Origin: Zerene cesonia
Lineage: Eukaryota; Arthropoda; Insecta; Lepidoptera; Pieridae
DNA: 64,000 bases
Assembly: GCF_012273895.1 (NCBI RefSeq)
Contig: NC_052113.1
Location: 6,252,195 to 6,316,194, forward strand
Reading direction: 5' to 3'
The notes under the pieces are model-generated. The model ran no database searches, had not been told where the DNA came from, and was given only the letters and a program-made list of their open reading frames with translations. Of the stretch, positions 60,865 through 64,000 are shown piece by piece; position 1 is the first letter of the stretch, and every line of letters starts with the position of its first letter. A program made the translations under genes and the position numbers.

Positions 60865-61812
60865 TACTCTGTGAAACGTAAAGCTTGGCTACGAATGGAT
60901 GCACTAGTTTCTGTGTGTAGGTACAGGGTTAGTACGGATATAAACATTTCTGTATGGATTCCATTTTCGCTTCGTGTGTAGTTTTCGGCCAAGGTATTAT
61001 AGAATTATATTTACAATGTAAGTTTTTATATTGACTTTAGAATATAGGGTTTCATTAGTTTCACTGCCACACTTTATATTGTTTAATTTTTCTCTTTTGA
61101 CAACATTAAGCTATAGTCATAATGAATTTATTTATGATATAGTTTCAAAATAATTTTGAAAAGTAACGTATACTTATGTACAATCTAGTTTTTGCTAAAA
61201 TTGTGTGTGACCTAGAAATTAGATCTATTTTCGGTAATACAAAAAAAAAAGTTATGTTTAAAAATGAACGTTAACGGCTGATGAATGTTACTGAAAGATA
61301 TAACATAGAAGCATTTATTTTCTAATTTAATTAAGGTTGAACCCACCTATAATTATTTTTATAATCGCATATCTAAATGAATGTAAAATTAATATGATGC
61401 ATTTATATTGTCACTTCTTAAACTTTACTTGCTCCTAAACTACATAAGATTTTTTTAGGATTTGAGGTTGTAAAAATTGACATCCGTCCCCAAATTCCGT
61501 CCCCGTTATTCATAACAAAATTGTTCAAAAATATGACCAGTACCATACCTTCAACGTAAAATTTATATCTATATTTTACGAGAACTTTTAATGATTGAAT
61601 TTCTTATAATTTATGCGACTAAGTGCCAGTAAATTTAATATAGAAAATGTATGTATTGTAATCAATCGAAACATGTTTATACTTATTATGTGTAATATTT
61701 TCAAATGTGTTACAACATAATAATTTTGTACCTATCAGAGTTACCTGTTTACCCTTGCTTTTTAAAAGTAAATAGAAATCAATATGTAAATAAGTTCTTA
61801 GAAAAGTGTGTA

Positions 61813-61818
61813 AATAAA
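61813..61818 (+). terminator. Candidate polyadenylation signal for GUSB
   Basis: AATAAA, followed after about 15 bases by a T-run (61832-61841). It would give a 3' UTR of about 1.1 kb. Other weaker signals cannot be excluded. Confidence 0.4.
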
Positions 61819-61841
61819 GTACAAAAATAACGTTTTTTTTT

Positions 61842-63020
61842 TAATCCGATCACCATAATTACTATTTCACATCAATACATATAAAAAAAATGTAGTAAGA
61901 AAATTATCATTTAATAGTTTATACCCCCCTGTATAACTTAGTTTTGGTGTTTAACTATTTATTCTTATCTTTACTATATCTACAAACTTACAACAACAAA
62001 TTTGAAGAAAATTAAAGTTGCATAAGCAAATTTTCCTGTAGGGTTACTAGTTTTGGAGATAAAGCGCGGAACCATTTTTTCGATGTGGTGGCCACAGGAT
62101 AAGGGTTGCGATTGACGACCGAAGATTAGTCAGAGACAAATAAAGTCCAATTTCATTGATAATTAAGGTTATTTTTCCTAGCGATGGATATTTTGAAAAT
62201 GTTTCAATAATAATTTTATCGAGATTATCCCTTACAAACAAACTAGCAAACTCAATATCTTCTTAACATAATATATTTATAATATTATGTGTGAAGATTT
62301 ATCTCAATTTGCCTGCCTTGTAAATCTTATAGTAAGTTTGTTAGAGGTTAGAAGGGCCTTGTAGGCGGGACAGACGTGCCGCTCATATTTGGAACCGCGC
62401 ACCTTGTATGTTGATAAAGACAACACAATCACAAACAGATTGAAAACTATACATTACTCACAATGCATAAGCACCTATTTGTACATACTAAATTATGGAG
62501 CATAAGGGGTTGAGAGAGTCATGAGGTGGTATTATCCTACACTCTGGTCGAGAGTAAATATTGGTAAAAAGGCTGCGACACACGCTCTATTCTACAAATC
62601 AGAAACTTAATATCCTTACATTTTTAACCTCTTTTATTTATCTTTTATTTATGTGGTACGTTCGATCAGTTCTAAAGTTGAAACTTGGGATTCCGGTTCA
62701 AAAGAAAAATTTATGGTACAGTTTAAGATTATGGCGTACTTATTAAATTTGATTTTGCGAGTAATCTCGTAAAAGTAGAATATATCACGTTACTGGCTTT
62801 TCTTAATTGTAATTAGCCAACATCGTTACTTTTGATAAGATATATCTCCTCAACTATTTATTTCAGCAAAATACCTATTTAGAAACTTCTGTTTCATTTT
62901 TGACGTTGCCTTCTCTTCGATAAATAATAAAGGAGTTCGACACTCAATACGTGTCAAAAAACGTCCTAGTTAAGTCAACCTAATTCTACCTGAATTTAGA
63001 AAGACTGCGCCATAGATATA
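61842..63020. other. Intergenic DNA between GUSB and ZNHIT3
   Basis: No gene recognised. AT-rich, with a slightly GC-richer part at 62340-62400. Confidence 0.5.
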
Positions 63021-63021
63021 A

Positions 63022-63100
63022 TTGTCAATTATAAATTATTATTCATTGTCAATGTCATTGTCAATTGTCCTATGTCATTTGTCAATTGCTTCAGTCTGAA
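63022..63100 (+). promoter_or_regulatory. Likely promoter of the ZNHIT3-like gene
   Basis: Six or more close copies of a GTCA word (tgtcaatt, tgtcaatg, tgtcattg, tgtcattt) lie at 63028-63090, then an insect initiator-like TCAGT at 63091-63095, about 130 bases before the start codon. No TATA box at the usual distance. Promoter use is inferred. Confidence 0.4.
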
Positions 63101-63222
63101 CTCCGAAGTAGTGTGTGTTGTTTGTTTTGATTTATCTGAAATTACGTACAAATAAAAAGTTTATTTACGTGTTAGCTGTTTATTAATTTTTATTTTTTCA
63201 AGATAAAAAATTATACCAAAAA

Positions 63223-63293
63223 ATGGTAATTCCAACCTGTATCGAGTGTGGGAGTTTACCAAAGTATAAATGTCCCACATGTAGACAACCTTA
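63223..63293 (+). CDS. ZNHIT3: ZNHIT3-like coding exon 1
   Basis: Residues 1-23 plus two bases of Tyr24 (MVIPTCIECGSLPKYKCPTC...). Donor GTAAGT, phase 2. The start sits in aaaATGG, a good context. Confidence 0.92.
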
Positions 63294-63993
63294 GTAAGTA
63301 TTAAAGAGTTAGTGTATTTAAAACTTTTATATATTAGTAACCGTTATATTATCATTTTATTATGGAGATATGTTATGTTTTACCCTGTTTGCTTTTACAG
63401 TTGTTCGGTAAATTGTTGCAAACGCCACAAAGAGTCGTCTTGTTCACCACCCAGCATTCCAGAGGAAACCCAAAAGGAGACCATCCCTAACTACGAATTT
63501 CCTACAGAAGACACAGTTCCAGTAGATAAACTTAAATTGCTTGGTAAATTACCTTGATTAGCAATTACATTTATATAGAAACTAAAAATTGAATGAAAGA
63601 TTTCAATATTTTTTATAATTTACTAGCCTAATTAAATTCTTACCTCAAACTTTATATTCTAGTTTATTAGTCACTAGAGGTACATACCTCTTCACCACAA
63701 TAAGGTTTCTCTCTACATAAATTAAAAAAAAGGCCCAATTGGTCTAGCTGTTCTTGCTTAACAGCCCATTTAGTAATTCATTTTTATTTATACATGTTTT
63801 TCTAATTCTTATTGTTTCAGAGGAATCAACGGATTTGAAAAAGTGTTTAGAAAATCCACATGTTAGAGAAATCTTAGAAGAGCTAGATAAAAGTCCTCAA
63901 CCTGATATCTTAATGAAGAAATATATGCAGGAGCCTATATTTACTGAATTTGTTGATGCATGCCTTAATGTTGTTCAAAGGTGTGAGGACTAA
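63223..63993 (+). CDS. ZNHIT3: Zinc finger HIT domain-containing protein 3-like (3 exons)
   Basis: Spliced length 387 nt, 128 residues (human protein about 155). Residues 6-38 form a complete HIT zinc finger: C6-x2-C9, C17-x2-C20, C25-x3-C29, H33 and C38, with the family phrases YKCPTC and YCSVNC. The C-terminal part ends LMKKYMQEPIFTEFVDACL, matching the conserved ZNHIT3 tail (MQEP.F.EF.D.CL) that binds NUFIP. In other eukaryotes this protein helps box C/D snoRNP assembly. The linker between finger and tail is shorter than in human. Start chosen at the first ATG, four codons before the first cysteine of the finger. Complete in the window; its poly(A) site lies outside. Confidence 0.93.
63401..63543 (+). 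CDS. ZNHIT3: ZNHIT3-like coding exon 2
   Basis: It completes Tyr24 and encodes residues 25-71: CSVNCCKRHKESSC, the second half of the finger, and an acidic linker ending VDKLKLL. Acceptor gcttttacag, donor GTAAAT, phase 1. Confidence 0.92.
63821..63993 (+). CDS. ZNHIT3: ZNHIT3-like coding exon 3
   Basis: Residues 72-128 and stop TAA. Charged helical tail, LENPHVREILEELDKSPQPD then MKKYMQEPIFTEF. Acceptor attgtttcag. Confidence 0.93.
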
Positions 63994-64000
63994 CTAAATT

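Noticed and set aside
1..64000. CRISPR arrays, operons, prophage or other prokaryotic defence systems
   Set aside because: The sequence is clearly eukaryotic nuclear DNA; no regularly spaced repeats or clustered prokaryotic genes are present.

Overview
This is AT-rich, intron-rich eukaryotic nuclear DNA from an insect, almost certainly a moth or butterfly (Lepidoptera). The evidence is an insect-type U2 snRNA, split genes with consensus GT-AG introns, nuclear tRNAs with pol III T-run terminators, and many interspersed repeats of types common in Lepidoptera: Helitron-like elements ending in CTAG|T, tRNA-derived SINEs and RTE-like tails. Nothing in it is bacterial or viral, and there is no operon or CRISPR array. 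Four runs of N are assembly gaps (three of exactly 1000, one of 256).

Layout. Positions 1-49,000 are gene-poor: non-coding DNA, transposon debris, four tRNA genes (two identical tRNA-Lys(CTT), tRNA-Phe(GAA), and tRNA-Gly(GCC) on the minus strand) and one likely first coding exon of a secreted protein on the minus strand (16053 down to 15934). The right-hand 15 kb is genic. A complete 12-coding-exon lysosomal-type beta-glucuronidase (GUSB family, 655 residues) runs 49018-60723 on the plus strand. Its ninth intron carries a full-length U2 snRNA gene on the same strand. Next comes a complete three-exon gene for a small HIT-type zinc-finger protein (ZNHIT3-like, 128 residues) at 63223-63993.

The genes look like ordinary eukaryotic neighbours rather than one pathway: lysosomal glycosaminoglycan/glucuronide hydrolysis (GUSB), splicing (U2), snoRNP assembly (ZNHIT3) and translation (tRNAs). 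I found no evidence for a new multi-gene system. The observations most worth a second look are the U2 gene inside GUSB, a degenerate tandem repeat that supplies the GUSB stop codon, a SINE nested in a Helitron with clear target-site duplications, a 397-bp MITE with perfect 24-bp inverted repeats, a perfect 27-bp hairpin, and the unidentified secreted-protein exon.
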